DNA from: Spirochaetota bacterium
GTDB taxonomy: Bacteria > Spirochaetota > Spirochaetia > Sphaerochaetales > Sphaerochaetaceae
Length of the DNA stretch: 64,000 nt
Direction of reading: 5' to 3'
Assembly (NCBI GenBank): GCA_023401595.1
Contig: JAEXDQ010000036.1
Span: 112,723-176,722 of the forward strand
Shown: one piece after another, positions 52,330 through 61,985 of the stretch
Layout of the letters: every line of letters starts with the position of its first letter
Position numbering within the stretch: the stretch's first letter is position 1
The notes under the pieces: generated by a model
What the model saw: only the letters and a program-made list of their open reading frames with translations
Database searches by the model: none
Told to the model about the DNA's origin: nothing
Position numbers and translations under genes: made by a program

Positions 52330-52380
52330 ACGTCATCCTGCGTTGTCCGCCGGTAGAAGGTCGCCAGTTTCCGATGACGT
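52330..52380 (-). promoter_or_regulatory. Possible structured 5' leader of the NhaC gene
   Basis: ACGTCATC (52330-52337) and GATGACGT (52373-52380) are perfect 8-base inverted arms, about 130 bases before the antiporter ATG. Within and just after them the motif GGAAACTnGGCGA occurs twice on the minus strand. This could be a regulatory RNA element; it does not match a class I can name. Confidence 0.3.
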
Positions 52381-52494
52381 CAGTAGAGGCAATATAGCCC
52401 AAAATCGGGAACAAGGATAGCCCTAAACCAACACCATCCGGCAAAATAACGGCGCAATGAGCAAAGGCAGCGGGAGGGCTTCATCAAGAAAAGG

Positions 52495-54333
52495 CTATTT
52501 CAGCAGGTACTGCGGAATCTCCCCGCGGTTCTCATAGATCTTACGTTGCTGGCTGTCGAGAATCTTCTTGCACATCCGAACAGACCGGGGAGTCACCTCT
52601 ACCAGCTCGTCATCCTTGATGAACTGGATCGCCTGTTCCAACGACATGGGAAGAATGGGAGTCAGCGTAACCGCTTCGTCCTTGCCCGAAGCCCGGAGGT
52701 TCGTGAGTTTCTTCGTCCTGGTCGGGTTGAGAAGCAGATCTATATCCCTGTTGCGTTCGCCGACAATCTGCCCCTCATAGACGGGATCCCCAGGCACGAG
52801 GAACAACCGACCACGATCTTCCAGCTGCCATAAGGCGTAGGCCACGGCCTCGCCGGCGCGGTCGCTGACCAACGAGCCGCTGAACCGGTCGGGGAAGTCC
52901 CCCTTGTACGGCTCATACCCCTTGAGCCAGGAATTCATGATGCCGAACCCACGGGTGTCGGTCAAAAATTCATCCCGATACCCGATCAGACCACGGGCGG
53001 GAATCTCGAACTTCATCTTTACCCGGTTTCCTACGGTATAGGTGATGTCCCTCATCTGGCCTTTGCGCCGGGACAGCTTGTCCATCACCGTCCCGCTATA
53101 CTCCTCAGGACAGTCTATCTGCAAGTATTCAATCGGTTCCAGCTTGTGGCCGGCCTCATCGAGATGGAAAATGATGCGGGGGCGGCCGACGCACAGCTCG
53201 AAGCCCTCGCGCCGCATCTGCTCGATGATGATCGCCATCTGGAACTCGCCGCGCCCCTTGACGGTGAAGGTGTCGTCGGGATTCTTTTCTACGCGGATGG
53301 AGACGTTGCGAAGCGCCTCACGCTGCAACCGTTCCCAGATTTTCGCCGAGGTGACGATCTTCCCCTCCTTGCCTGCCAACGGGGAGATGTTCTTGGAGAA
53401 CAGCATCGACACGGTAGGTTCATCGACGCTGATCCGGGGCAGCGCCTTGGGAAAATCCCTGTTGCAGATCGTGTCGCCGATGGACACATTGTCCAATCCG
53501 GCGAGGACGATGATATCCCCCGGTTCCACCGAATTCGTGTCATGGAAGGTCGGCCCATCATACGATTGGAGACGGGTCACACGCAAGGGTCTGTGAACGC
53601 CGCCATCTTCGATGCAGACAAGGGAGTCGTTCGTATTCGCACTACCGTTGATGACCTTCCCCACCGCAAGCCGGCCAAGGAAGTCGCTGTAGCTCAGGTC
53701 GCTGACCAGCATTTGGAACGGCTCCTCGTCGTCGTATTCCGGCGCGGGGATGTACTCAACGATCTTATCAAGCAACGCATGGAGATTGCCGTCCAGCTTG
53801 TCCGGCGCGGTTCCGCAGGAGCCTTCCCTGCCGACAGCGTAGAATACGGGTACTTCAAGCATCTTCTCATCGGGATTCAGTTCCAGCAACAGGTCGAAAA
53901 CCTCGTCCAGCACCTCGGAGGCGCGAGCATCCTGCCGATCGACCTTGTTGATCACAATGATCGGCGCAAGCTCCTTCGCCAACGCCTTCTCCAGCACGAA
54001 CCGGGTCTGAGGCAACGGCCCTTCGGCGGCGTCGACGAGCAATACCACGCCATCGACCATAGATAGACCGCGTTCCACCTCGCCGCCGAAATCAGCGTGT
54101 CCCGGAGTATCGATGATATTGATTTTCACGCCCTTCCACTGGATGGCGCAGTTTTTCGCGTTGATCGTGATGCCGCGTTCCCGTTCGATGGCTCCGCTGT
54201 CCATCACACGGTCGCCCATGTCCTTGCGGAATATCCCGCTTTGCTTGAAAAGCCCGTCCACCAACGTGGTCTTACCATGGTCTACATGGGCGATGATGGC
54301 GATGTTCCGTATATGCTCGTTCTTCGTTATCAT
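52495..54333 (-). CDS. typA: Ribosome-associated GTPase TypA/BipA
   Basis: A 612-residue translational GTPase that binds the ribosome and is involved in assembly and stress growth. The G1 motif AHVDHGKTT is at about residues 15-23, followed by switch I with RERGIT, G3 DTPGHADF, G4 NKVDR and a beta-barrel. The C-terminal half has the EF-G-like domains III and V and the BipA-specific C-terminal part (ANLRASGKDEAVTLTPILPMSLEQAIQFI and EVTPRSVRMCKKIL). AAGGTAAG sits upstream of the ATG. The length is exactly typical. It is transcribed alone on the minus strand, with a 336-base region on its 5' side. Confidence 0.96.
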   Translation of the reverse strand: MITKNEHIRNIAIIAHVDHGKTTLVDGLFKQSGIFRKDMGDRVMDSGAIERERGITINAKNCAIQWKGVKINIIDTPGHADFGGEVERGLSMVDGVVLLVDAAEGPLPQTRFVLEKALAKELAPIIVINKVDRQDARASEVLDEVFDLLLELNPDEKMLEVPVFYAVGREGSCGTAPDKLDGNLHALLDKIVEYIPAPEYDDEEPFQMLVSDLSYSDFLGRLAVGKVINGSANTNDSLVCIEDGGVHRPLRVTRLQSYDGPTFHDTNSVEPGDIIVLAGLDNVSIGDTICNRDFPKALPRISVDEPTVSMLFSKNISPLAGKEGKIVTSAKIWERLQREALRNVSIRVEKNPDDTFTVKGRGEFQMAIIIEQMRREGFELCVGRPRIIFHLDEAGHKLEPIEYLQIDCPEEYSGTVMDKLSRRKGQMRDITYTVGNRVKMKFEIPARGLIGYRDEFLTDTRGFGIMNSWLKGYEPYKGDFPDRFSGSLVSDRAGEAVAYALWQLEDRGRLFLVPGDPVYEGQIVGERNRDIDLLLNPTRTKKLTNLRASGKDEAVTLTPILPMSLEQAIQFIKDDELVEVTPRSVRMCKKILDSQQRKIYENRGEIPQYLLK

Positions 54334-54669
54334 GTTCTCTTACCTTCTGTTCCGGTAGCACTCTATCACATTCGCTCCTTTTGCTACACCCCGACGCTCG
54401 TAAAAAAACAGAATTCTCCCCCGCCCCTCGTTCCGTGGCCGCAATGGTACCCTCGGCAGCTCCTTTCATAGCGAACGGCGACGGCTCCAGTTCCCCAAGG
54501 GTCTCCGAGAACCGTGACAAGCACGAAATCACCTTTTTACCAAATCGGCGGTAATGAACAGCAAGTGGCAGAAACGATAGCGACACAATAGCGGAACGAA
54601 CCTAGCCGTTTGATACATTTTTTTCTATTTTATTTACACCACATACATTAAGAAGGAATGAACCGGTAG
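54334..54669 (+). promoter_or_regulatory. Intergenic region with putative Ca2+-ATPase promoter
   Basis: This divergent gap separates typA from the ATPase gene. Near its right end TTGATA (about 54610) followed by T-rich sequence and TTTACA gives a plausible plus-strand promoter about 40 bases before the ATPase ATG. No gene or repeat is otherwise seen in it. Confidence 0.35.
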
Positions 54670-57300
54670 ATGAAAAACCCATATTCAATCGATCTAGGAG
54701 ACCTGCTTGAGGAGCTGCACACAGACAAAGTGAACGGACTTCATGAATCTGATGCGCGGGAACGGCTGACTAAAGAGGGGCCGAACAAACTGGAAGCCCA
54801 GAAGAAAAAAAGCACCCTCTCCCGTTTCTTCGGGCAATTCAAGGACGTCATGATACTGATTCTTCTTGCGGCGGCCTTGGTATCGCTGGTCATCGCGATC
54901 AGCGGCGGGGAGAACAAGGAATTTTTCGAACCGCTCCTGATCCTGCTGATCGTAGTACTCAACGCCGTCATGGGGACTGTGCAGGAAGGCAAGGCCGAAC
55001 GAGCGCTGGAGGCATTGCAGAGCTTGTCCGCACCGAAAGCGAGGGTCGTCAGGGATGGCAAGGACGCCATCATCAACGCAGACGACCTCGTACCCGGAGA
55101 TATCGTGAAGCTCGAAGCGGGGGATTTCATCCCGGCAGATTGCAGGCTCATCCAGTCCTTCTCATTGAAAAGCGAAGAAAGCGCATTGACGGGGGAATCG
55201 GTTCCGGCCGAGAAGCAGCAAGGCGTCATACCGGCCGACGTACCGCTCGGAGACAGGAGCAACATGCTTTTCAGCGGCTGCAGCATCACACAGGGAAGCG
55301 CGCTGGCCGTAGTTACGCAAACGGGCATGCAAACCGAGATGGGCAAAATCGCGAAGCTGCTCAAGGGTGAAGAAAACGGGCAGACGCCGTTGCAGGTGCG
55401 ACTGGCGAAGCTGGGAAAGATGCTCGGAATCGTCGCATTGACCGCCTGTATCGTGATATTCATCATTGGCATCGTGGACGGCGTTCCGGTCATGGAGATA
55501 TTCATGACGGCGGTCTCGCTTGCGGTTAGCGCCATTCCAGAGGGGCTACCCGCTATTGTGACTATCGTCCTGGCGCTCGGCGTGCAGAAAATGGTCAAGC
55601 GCAATGCGATTATCCGCAGGCTACCTGCGGTCGAGACGCTTGGCAGCGCATCGGTCATCTGCTCGGACAAGACCGGAACGCTGACTCAAAACCGCATGAC
55701 GTTGGTCAAGCTATACCACGGCGACAAGCTTGAAACAGTGTCGATGGACAATAGTGCCGGAGGAAAACGCCTCCTCACCTACGCGGCGCTCTGCTGCAAT
55801 GGAGAAATCACCACGAACGAAGATGGGACGGTACTCCACATAGGAGACCCGACGGAGACGTCCATCATCCTCGCGGCATCGAACAACGGCCTGAAAAAGA
55901 GCGTGCTTGAAGCAAAATACCCGCGTTTGGCGGAACTGCCGTTCGATAGCGACCGTAAGCTCATGAGTACCGTCAACGAGATGGACGGAACCTTGACTGT
56001 CATCGTCAAGGGAGCCTATGACATGTTGGCGCCCCGGTGTACGGCAGGCCAGCCGGAACGGGCCGCCGCTACGGTGGACAAGCTCAGCGCCGACGCCATT
56101 CGCGTCCTCGCCGTGGCGACGAAGACTATCGACAGGTTGCCGGAGAAACTGACGAGCGAAGAGATAGAAAACGGCCTGACCTTCCAAGGGCTTGTCGGCA
56201 TGATAGATCCGCCGCGCCCTGAGGCGAAGATCGCCGTAGCTACTTGCAAGGAAGCCGGTATACGACCGGTCATGATCACTGGCGACCATATTGTGACCGC
56301 ATGTGCGATCGCAAGGGATCTCGGTATCATGCAAGACGGGGACAGAGCCATTACCGGTGCGGAACTGGAGAAGATGAGCGATGGACAGCTCGATGCGGAG
56401 GTCGCGAAAATCAGCGTCTACGCAAGGGTCTCCCCGACGGACAAGATCAGAATCGTCAAGGCGTGGCAAAAACGCGGAGAAGTCGTCTCCATGACCGGGG
56501 ACGGAGTCAACGACGCGCCGGCGCTCAAAGCGGCCGATATCGGCTGCGCAATGGGAATCACCGGTACTGACGTCGCGAAGGGGGCGGCGGACATGATCCT
56601 TACCGACGATAATTTCGCAACCATCGTCGAAGCGGTCAAACAGGGGCGGGGCATCTATGAGAACATCAAGAAGGCGGTAGCGTACCTACTGGGAACAAAC
56701 ATCAGCGAAGTACTGGTCGTGTTCCTCTCCATGTTATTCTGGAGACAGAGCCCCCTCCTCTCCATGCAGCTGTTATGGATCAACCTGGTCACCGACAGTC
56801 TTCCTGCGATTGCCTTGGGCATGGAGGAGACAGAAGACGACGTCATGTCCCATGCACCGAAAAAACGGAATGAAAGTATTTTCGCCCACGGTACAGGAGT
56901 GAAGATCGTATTGCAAGGTATCATGTTCACGGTATTGACCCTCTTCGCCTTCTGGTATGGAAGAAGACTTACCGGACAGATAGAGGGTGGAAGGACATTG
57001 GCGTTCTGGACGTTGGCCCTATGCCAAGTGTTCCACGCGTTCAATATGAGAAGCGCTCATTCTTTATTCAGGATCGGGTTCTTCACGAACAAGAAAATGA
57101 ACTATGCCGCGTTGATCTCCGCCGCGATGGTATGCCTCGTGACGTTCATTCCCCCTGTAGCTACGGCGTTCGGCCTGATCAGCCTCTCGCCGACCGCCTA
57201 TCTTCTCGGCCTGGGGTTGGCCATGCTCCCGCTGGCCGTCATGGAGATATCGAAGGCATTGGGCGTCGTCAAACCTAAATCTCATTACAAAGGCAAGTGA
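54670..57300 (+). CDS. Calcium-transporting P-type ATPase (P2, PMCA/SERCA-like)
   Basis: An 876-residue P-type ATPase. The phosphorylation motif is ICSDKTGTLTQN near residue 335, with the actuator TGES motif (LTGESVPAEKQQ) near 175-186, the nucleotide-binding KGAYDML and the hinge TGDGVNDAPAL near 614-624. Membrane helix 4 has the PEGLPAIVTIVLALG stretch with the Ca2+-binding PEGL, and helix 6 NLVTDSLPAIALGMEE has the Asn and Asp ligands, both of the P2 type. It would export Ca2+ (or import it into no compartment in bacteria) at the cost of ATP. The strong terminator at 57322-57363 follows. Confidence 0.94.
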   Translation: MKNPYSIDLGDLLEELHTDKVNGLHESDARERLTKEGPNKLEAQKKKSTLSRFFGQFKDVMILILLAAALVSLVIAISGGENKEFFEPLLILLIVVLNAVMGTVQEGKAERALEALQSLSAPKARVVRDGKDAIINADDLVPGDIVKLEAGDFIPADCRLIQSFSLKSEESALTGESVPAEKQQGVIPADVPLGDRSNMLFSGCSITQGSALAVVTQTGMQTEMGKIAKLLKGEENGQTPLQVRLAKLGKMLGIVALTACIVIFIIGIVDGVPVMEIFMTAVSLAVSAIPEGLPAIVTIVLALGVQKMVKRNAIIRRLPAVETLGSASVICSDKTGTLTQNRMTLVKLYHGDKLETVSMDNSAGGKRLLTYAALCCNGEITTNEDGTVLHIGDPTETSIILAASNNGLKKSVLEAKYPRLAELPFDSDRKLMSTVNEMDGTLTVIVKGAYDMLAPRCTAGQPERAAATVDKLSADAIRVLAVATKTIDRLPEKLTSEEIENGLTFQGLVGMIDPPRPEAKIAVATCKEAGIRPVMITGDHIVTACAIARDLGIMQDGDRAITGAELEKMSDGQLDAEVAKISVYARVSPTDKIRIVKAWQKRGEVVSMTGDGVNDAPALKAADIGCAMGITGTDVAKGAADMILTDDNFATIVEAVKQGRGIYENIKKAVAYLLGTNISEVLVVFLSMLFWRQSPLLSMQLLWINLVTDSLPAIALGMEETEDDVMSHAPKKRNESIFAHGTGVKIVLQGIMFTVLTLFAFWYGRRLTGQIEGGRTLAFWTLALCQVFHAFNMRSAHSLFRIGFFTNKKMNYAALISAAMVCLVTFIPPVATAFGLISLSPTAYLLGLGLAMLPLAVMEISKALGVVKPKSHYKGK

Positions 57301-57321
57301 CAATACAGTCCCAAAAATGAA

Positions 57322-57363
57322 AAATCCGCCGTATCTCCATAGCCAGGAGCATACGGCGGATTT
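57322..57363. terminator. Bidirectional terminator after the Ca2+-ATPase
   Basis: AAATCCGCCGTAT (57322-57334) pairs with ATACGGCGGATTT (57351-57363) over 13 bases, and CTCC/GGAG extends it across a one-base bulge. A and T flanks allow use on both strands, ending also the MFS gene at 57372. Confidence 0.85.
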
Positions 57364-57371
57364 CTGTTCCA

Positions 57372-58565
57372 TCAGTCGGCGATCCGCTTCGCCGTCCTCT
57401 TGCCGAGTATCAGCTTGAATATCATCAGGACGACCATGACTGCGAGGGCGATTGAAATGGATCCGATCCCCCCGCCTATCCCCTGTCGTTCCGCGACAGC
57501 TCCGACAACCATGGGCATCAGTATCGCGCCGACGGTCGCGGTCGCGATGCAGGTGCCGGTGGCGACGGTCGAGGAATTGAAACGGCGATCCATGGTCGAA
57601 AGCGTCGTAGGGTATATTCCGGACATACTCACTCCGACGCCAAGCAGGCTTGGGAAAATGACCATGATGTTCCTGGTGGAGATCATCAGTATGAAAAAGA
57701 ACGTCATGCTCAGCCCCAAGCCGAGGATCAGCTTGTTCTTATTGACTTTGTTGGAAACGGAAGCACAGGTTATCCGTCCGACCATGACCATGATCCATAA
57801 CAGGGAGGACGTACTTTGCGCCAGTGAAGTACTCATGATTCCGCTATCCTTGAAGTATGTGACAAGCCAGCCGATGATCGAGGCTTCAGCGCAGAGATAG
57901 AAGAACATGATGAACGTATTCAGCCAGAAGGAACCTGAGCGTACGAAATCCCTTCCCCCGTCTGATCTACGGGCCATGGGTTTTGACGCCAGCCGGGAAA
58001 GGCCGATTCCCACCAATGCGACGATTTCACAGGCGGCGACGATCAACGCCGCGAGCTTCCAGCTCAAACCGAGCCCGCTCGTAACGAGAATCGCTATGAA
58101 CGGAGAAATAAACGCGCCGACCGCAAAAGAGGCATGGAGGAAATTCAATCCTCCGGCCTTGTTCTCCGCCACTTCGGAGACGACCACGTTCGTGATATTG
58201 CTCATGGTCCCACGTCCGATGCCGGTAGCGGTGAAGGCGACCAGCAGCAATGCGGGATTGCCGGTCAATGTCATCAACGTCAGGCCCAGGACGATTCCCG
58301 AACAGAGCAACAATGTCGATTTCTTACGTCCGATCGCGTACGGCAGGAACCCGGCGATCAGTACAGCGCAGAAGTTGCCGATCTGATGCGCCGACAACAC
58401 CATTCCGCTCAAGACGTAGTTCATGTCATATTCAATCTTCATCGACGGCAGGATCGCCCCCAGCAGGGTGCTCATCATCCCGCTACAGAAAAATGCGAAG
58501 TACATGATGGACAGCAGGCCGGTATTCTCAGGGGCGACCTTCAGTTTTTGGGACAGGGATTGCAC
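57372..58565 (-). CDS. Major facilitator superfamily transporter, sugar-permease-like
   Basis: A 397-residue MFS protein with twelve hydrophobic stretches. I place the start at GTG 58565 because AAGGAG lies 6 bases upstream; a frame 11 codons longer from 58598 has no site. The loop GFLPYAIGRKKSTLLL after helix 2 and the GRITCASVSNKVNKNK repeat after helix 8 are the family signature. The arrangement resembles FucP/glucose-type sugar-proton symporters, but the substrate cannot be read. The gene is expressed alone. Confidence 0.82.
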   Translation of the reverse strand: MQSLSQKLKVAPENTGLLSIMYFAFFCSGMMSTLLGAILPSMKIEYDMNYVLSGMVLSAHQIGNFCAVLIAGFLPYAIGRKKSTLLLCSGIVLGLTLMTLTGNPALLLVAFTATGIGRGTMSNITNVVVSEVAENKAGGLNFLHASFAVGAFISPFIAILVTSGLGLSWKLAALIVAACEIVALVGIGLSRLASKPMARRSDGGRDFVRSGSFWLNTFIMFFYLCAEASIIGWLVTYFKDSGIMSTSLAQSTSSLLWIMVMVGRITCASVSNKVNKNKLILGLGLSMTFFFILMISTRNIMVIFPSLLGVGVSMSGIYPTTLSTMDRRFNSSTVATGTCIATATVGAILMPMVVGAVAERQGIGGGIGSISIALAVMVVLMIFKLILGKRTAKRIAD

Positions 58566-58804
58566 GGGAACTCCTTCTGATAGAGGCGGGACATACATAT
58601 ACGGACCTGCCGGTCGTCCGCCCTATGCGACTATAGTCAAGACATATTTCCAATCAACTTTGAAGCGGCAACAAGATGTGGATAAACATGCTATTAGTAC
58701 CCGCTTAATTGGTTCTTGTCTACCCTCAAATGATGTATTATAGCAAGATCGACGCATTAGCAGCCCAGTACACTATTTTCATATGCAGACGGGAAAGCAT
58801 GCGG

Positions 58805-59224
58805 TCAACTGAGTCCATGCAGGTATCGTCCGACCCATTCAACCAGAGACAGGTCGGCGTCAGACCAATCGACCGACGATAGTTCGTCTGCGGACAGCCA
58901 CCGACCGTCAACATGTTCTGAAATGATGAATTTTTCATCAGGGAGAAGACCGCAGAGGAATCCATGAAGCCGAATGGAGAAGGTGTCATATCGATGCTCC
59001 ACCGTCATGATCGGCTTCAATATTTCTATCCTTGCATTCAATTCTTCTGAAATTTCCCTTGTCAGCGCCTGTTCCGGCGATTCTTCGGCCTCCAGCTTCC
59101 CGCCGGGGAACTCCCATCGATAGGCAAGTTCGCCAGCTCCGCCACGTTGGGCCGCAAACACTTTTCCATCCCGGACGCAGACCGCCGCGGAGACCTCTAC
59201 GACACCCTTGTTCAAGCTTCCCAT
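58805..59224 (-). CDS. NUDIX hydrolase, MutT-type (deoxy)nucleoside triphosphate pyrophosphohydrolase
   Basis: A 139-residue protein. The NUDIX box GGKLEAEESPEQALTREISEEL (about residues 37-58) has the required glycine, glutamate and REXXEE pattern. The preceding FAAQRGGAGELAYRWEFPGG matches MutT-type oxidised-dGTP sanitising enzymes. The start at 59224 (MGSLNKG) overlaps the end of vsr by 13 bases, so translation is coupled to it. The longer upstream frame would run inside vsr. Coupling of a nucleotide-pool sanitiser to a mismatch endonuclease suggests a mutation-avoidance operon. Confidence 0.9.
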   Translation of the reverse strand: MGSLNKGVVEVSAAVCVRDGKVFAAQRGGAGELAYRWEFPGGKLEAEESPEQALTREISEELNARIEILKPIMTVEHRYDTFSIRLHGFLCGLLPDEKFIISEHVDGRWLSADELSSVDWSDADLSLVEWVGRYLHGLS

Positions 59225-59631
59225 ATCTCGTTGACCAATCCTTCCAAAGTTTCCGCACAGAGGCTTTTCGTCCGAAGCTCGCATTCCCATACGACGAACA
59301 CCCGCCATCCGAGCGCCTCAAGACGGGCGCGGTCACGGGCGTCCCTGTTTCGGTTGCGGTTGATTTTCTCCTTCCAGAAAACGACGTTCGTCTTGGGTTG
59401 TGCATAGAGCTTGCAATCATGACCGTGCCAAAAACAACCGTTTACGAAAATGACCGTTCGGTATTTCGGCAACACAACATCGGGCGACCCCGGCAAGCGT
59501 CTGTCGTTCACCCTGAACCGAAATCCACGGCGGAATAGATAGCGCCTGACCAACAGTTCCGGCCGGGTATTCCTTCCGCGTATCCTGCTCATGATTTCGC
59601 TTCGTTTTTCAGGTGTGACAGTATCAGCCAT
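59212..59631 (-). CDS. vsr: Very short patch repair endonuclease Vsr
   Basis: A 139-residue DNA mismatch endonuclease. TPEKRSEIMSRIRGRNTRPELLVRRYLFRRGFRFRVNDRRLPGSPDVVLPKYRTVIFVNGCFWHGHDC is the Vsr block: the metal-binding Asp in GSPDVVL, and the zinc-like FWHGHDC, are intact. It repairs T:G mismatches that arise at 5-methylcytosine. No dcm-type cytosine methyltransferase is in the window, which is unusual, since vsr is commonly beside it. The ATG at 59631 is preceded by GGAG. Confidence 0.92.
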   Translation of the reverse strand: MADTVTPEKRSEIMSRIRGRNTRPELLVRRYLFRRGFRFRVNDRRLPGSPDVVLPKYRTVIFVNGCFWHGHDCKLYAQPKTNVVFWKEKINRNRNRDARDRARLEALGWRVFVVWECELRTKSLCAETLEGLVNEIWEA

Positions 59632-59769
59632 AGACAATCTCCGCATTTACAAACCGAGTATACCACAGGATACCTTCCATACGTCAATTCACACACGTTT
59701 TTCAGCGCACACCCCATCCAGGAGCCACGCATCCCGAAAAGGCCGCCCCTATCCCTTTCATATGAAAAA

Positions 59770-59802
59770 GCCACGGAACAGGCATCGCTCCCGCTCCGTG
59801 GC
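59770..59802 (-). terminator. Intrinsic terminator of the 5'-nucleotidase gene
   Basis: GCCACGGA (59770-59777) and TCCGTGGC (59795-59802) form an 8-bp stem. On the minus strand it is followed by TTTTTC, a proper U-run, 32 bases beyond the gene stop. Confidence 0.75.
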
Positions 59803-59833
59803 GAACATACGTCACATTTTTGAAAAAACGTCG

Positions 59834-61642
59834 TCAAATGGCCTTCGCACGAGCGGGAAGCTTTCCCTGAGCCCTCAGGTCGTTCGCATTCAACGCGGCA
59901 ATGTTCGGCGTCCTTCCATCTTCAGAGACGGGGATGGACAAAACCCCATTACGAACCAGCTGATAGATCATTTCAGCGTCGGGATCATTGAGATCGGCGC
60001 CAATTATCCGCCAGTTGTTATCACATTCCGGCATGATCGTCCCCTTCTTCGTCACATAGTCGGAAATCAGGTCGCGAATGGCCAGACCAGTATTATAGAC
60101 GAGATCTTCAGGTTTTCCACTAATCATGCCGGAGCCGCTCAATCCGCCGTAGCGATAGTTGTTGAGCGCAAGTACCAACTCCTGGTCGTCATGCAATGGA
60201 GCCCCCTTGTAGACCAGATTGACGATGCGCTGGCCGACCGGCTTTGAAATGTCGATGTCGTAGTCCACGCCAGCGAACATATCGTAATTGTACAATCTGA
60301 TTTTCGGGCTGAATGAAATCGTTACATCGCCCGGCTTGTATTGGTTGAAGAAATTTCCGGCCTGCTGCTCCATGATGGCCTTGAGCTGCTTGCCGGTAAT
60401 TCGGACGGCCATGAGCGTATTGTCGTATTTGTATATCTTCACACCGTCCCGTTTACGGAAATCACCCTTCGGAAGATTCGAACGTGAATCGAACAACGCG
60501 GCCAATGATACGTCAGCCCCGGTGGCTTCCAGCTGAATCTTGTTGATCAGATCCATCATGGCGGTATCCTGAAGCACTGCGGTAGGAATTCCCGGCAGGT
60601 CCTTCCAATTGAGGCTTGGCAGGAAATCCGCGCCGACCTGGCCGACTACCGTATTCGCCATTTCACGAGATTTGTCATGGACATACTGCATCAGCTTGGA
60701 GAGTTCCGGTTCAGGCTCCACATTGGCTTTCGCAACAGGGATTATCTCTCCCGACTTTTCAACGACTTGCCATTTTCCACCGCTGACCAGTCGTTCCAGC
60801 GTCACTGTCAATTTCGCGACGCCAGCACCTTTAGAACCCGGCTCCAGCAGGATACAACCGTTACTTTCCAAGGTTTCGCTCAACGTGGAATGGGCATGTC
60901 CGATCAGGAACGCGTCTACGCGGTCGCCATACTTTTCCGCTACGGCCATCATTCCTTCGGTGCCGTACTCGCCGTCCTCGCCATAATGGACCAGCCCGAT
61001 GACGACATCGGCTTTCCCTTCCAGTTCGGCAAGGATCTTTTCGGTCTCTTCCATCGGGGATGTGAAGGTCATGTAGTTGAAATGCTCGGGATTGGAGGCT
61101 TCCCACCGATTGATGTGCGGCGCTTCAATACCGAAAATCGCGACACGGACGCCTTTTACGTTTCTGATGATATACGGCTGTACGAACCGGGTCCCGTCCT
61201 GCTTGTAGATATTGCCGCCCAGGACGACCGCCTTGCTCGCGCCGATGGCCTTCTGCAAGCTCTCGAATTCGAAATTGAATTCATGGTTTCCAAGCTCCCA
61301 AGCGTCATATTCCATAAAGTTCATCGCCTTGACCATTGGATGGACATCATCGAACCTGAATTCCTGTATCATGTTATCCTGCAAGGTATCGCCGCAATCG
61401 ACCAACAGCAGGTCCTTGTCCTTCATCCGTTCTTGGCTGATAATGGTAAAAGCCTTCGCCAGTCCACCATCGAACGAGGAATCCGTCGCATAATCCCAAG
61501 GCGCGATAGTACCGTGAAGGTCACTTGTCTCGAGAATGGTAATCTGCACTTGCTCCTGTTGTCCGGCGCCGAAAATTGGGAAAACGACCAGAGAGACCAG
61601 AACAAATGCAAAGAGCGCGTTCCTCAACCACTTGTTTTTCAT
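59834..61642 (-). CDS. Exported 5'-nucleotidase / 2',3'-cyclic-nucleotide phosphodiesterase family protein
   Basis: A 602-residue periplasmic metallophosphoesterase. Residues 1-25 form a signal peptide ending VVFPIFGAG. The catalytic metal site is seen in ETSDLHGTI (residues 38-46), VDCGDTLQDN, ELGNHEFNFE and GLVHYGEDGEYG...LIGHAHSTL. The C-terminal half matches the 5'-nucleotidase substrate-binding domain (MAVRITGKQLKAIMEQQAGNFF, NYRYGGLSGSGMI). It would release phosphate from external nucleotides for uptake of nucleosides. AGGAGGTATGAGGT precedes the ATG. Confidence 0.92.
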   Translation of the reverse strand: MKNKWLRNALFAFVLVSLVVFPIFGAGQQEQVQITILETSDLHGTIAPWDYATDSSFDGGLAKAFTIISQERMKDKDLLLVDCGDTLQDNMIQEFRFDDVHPMVKAMNFMEYDAWELGNHEFNFEFESLQKAIGASKAVVLGGNIYKQDGTRFVQPYIIRNVKGVRVAIFGIEAPHINRWEASNPEHFNYMTFTSPMEETEKILAELEGKADVVIGLVHYGEDGEYGTEGMMAVAEKYGDRVDAFLIGHAHSTLSETLESNGCILLEPGSKGAGVAKLTVTLERLVSGGKWQVVEKSGEIIPVAKANVEPEPELSKLMQYVHDKSREMANTVVGQVGADFLPSLNWKDLPGIPTAVLQDTAMMDLINKIQLEATGADVSLAALFDSRSNLPKGDFRKRDGVKIYKYDNTLMAVRITGKQLKAIMEQQAGNFFNQYKPGDVTISFSPKIRLYNYDMFAGVDYDIDISKPVGQRIVNLVYKGAPLHDDQELVLALNNYRYGGLSGSGMISGKPEDLVYNTGLAIRDLISDYVTKKGTIMPECDNNWRIIGADLNDPDAEMIYQLVRNGVLSIPVSEDGRTPNIAALNANDLRAQGKLPARAKAI

Positions 61643-61858
61643 ACCTCATACCTCCTAGAGGAATACATTGCACTCGGTCGGCAGCTTTCCGATGGTCCGA
61701 TGCCGACACGTCGTAACTCCATCGTGCCATACAGACGACACGATGCTCCATCACATGTTGAAAATACCATGACGGGCTTTCAAAATACCTGCACGTCGCA
61801 ACGCAGTAAACTCGCGACTCCCCTTCGCGACCGCTTTCTACCACGACCAGGTCATTCC

Positions 61859-61886
61859 AGTATAGTACGAGTTACAGACAAGTCAA
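61859..61886 (-). promoter_or_regulatory. Putative promoter of the 5'-nucleotidase gene
   Basis: On the minus strand TTGACT (61881-61886) and TATACT (61859-61864) are 16 bases apart. The site lies about 215 bases before the ATG, implying a long leader. The 343-base gap 61643-61985 holds this promoter and that of the TPR gene, and no gene. Confidence 0.55.
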
Positions 61887-61985
61887 CAGAGAATCAAGAA
61901 TCATCGTCGGAGGGCTGGATTTTCTCAACCTCTTTCATTATCTTTCGCACGATGGTACAGTATAGGTATCGGACAGGAATACAGC

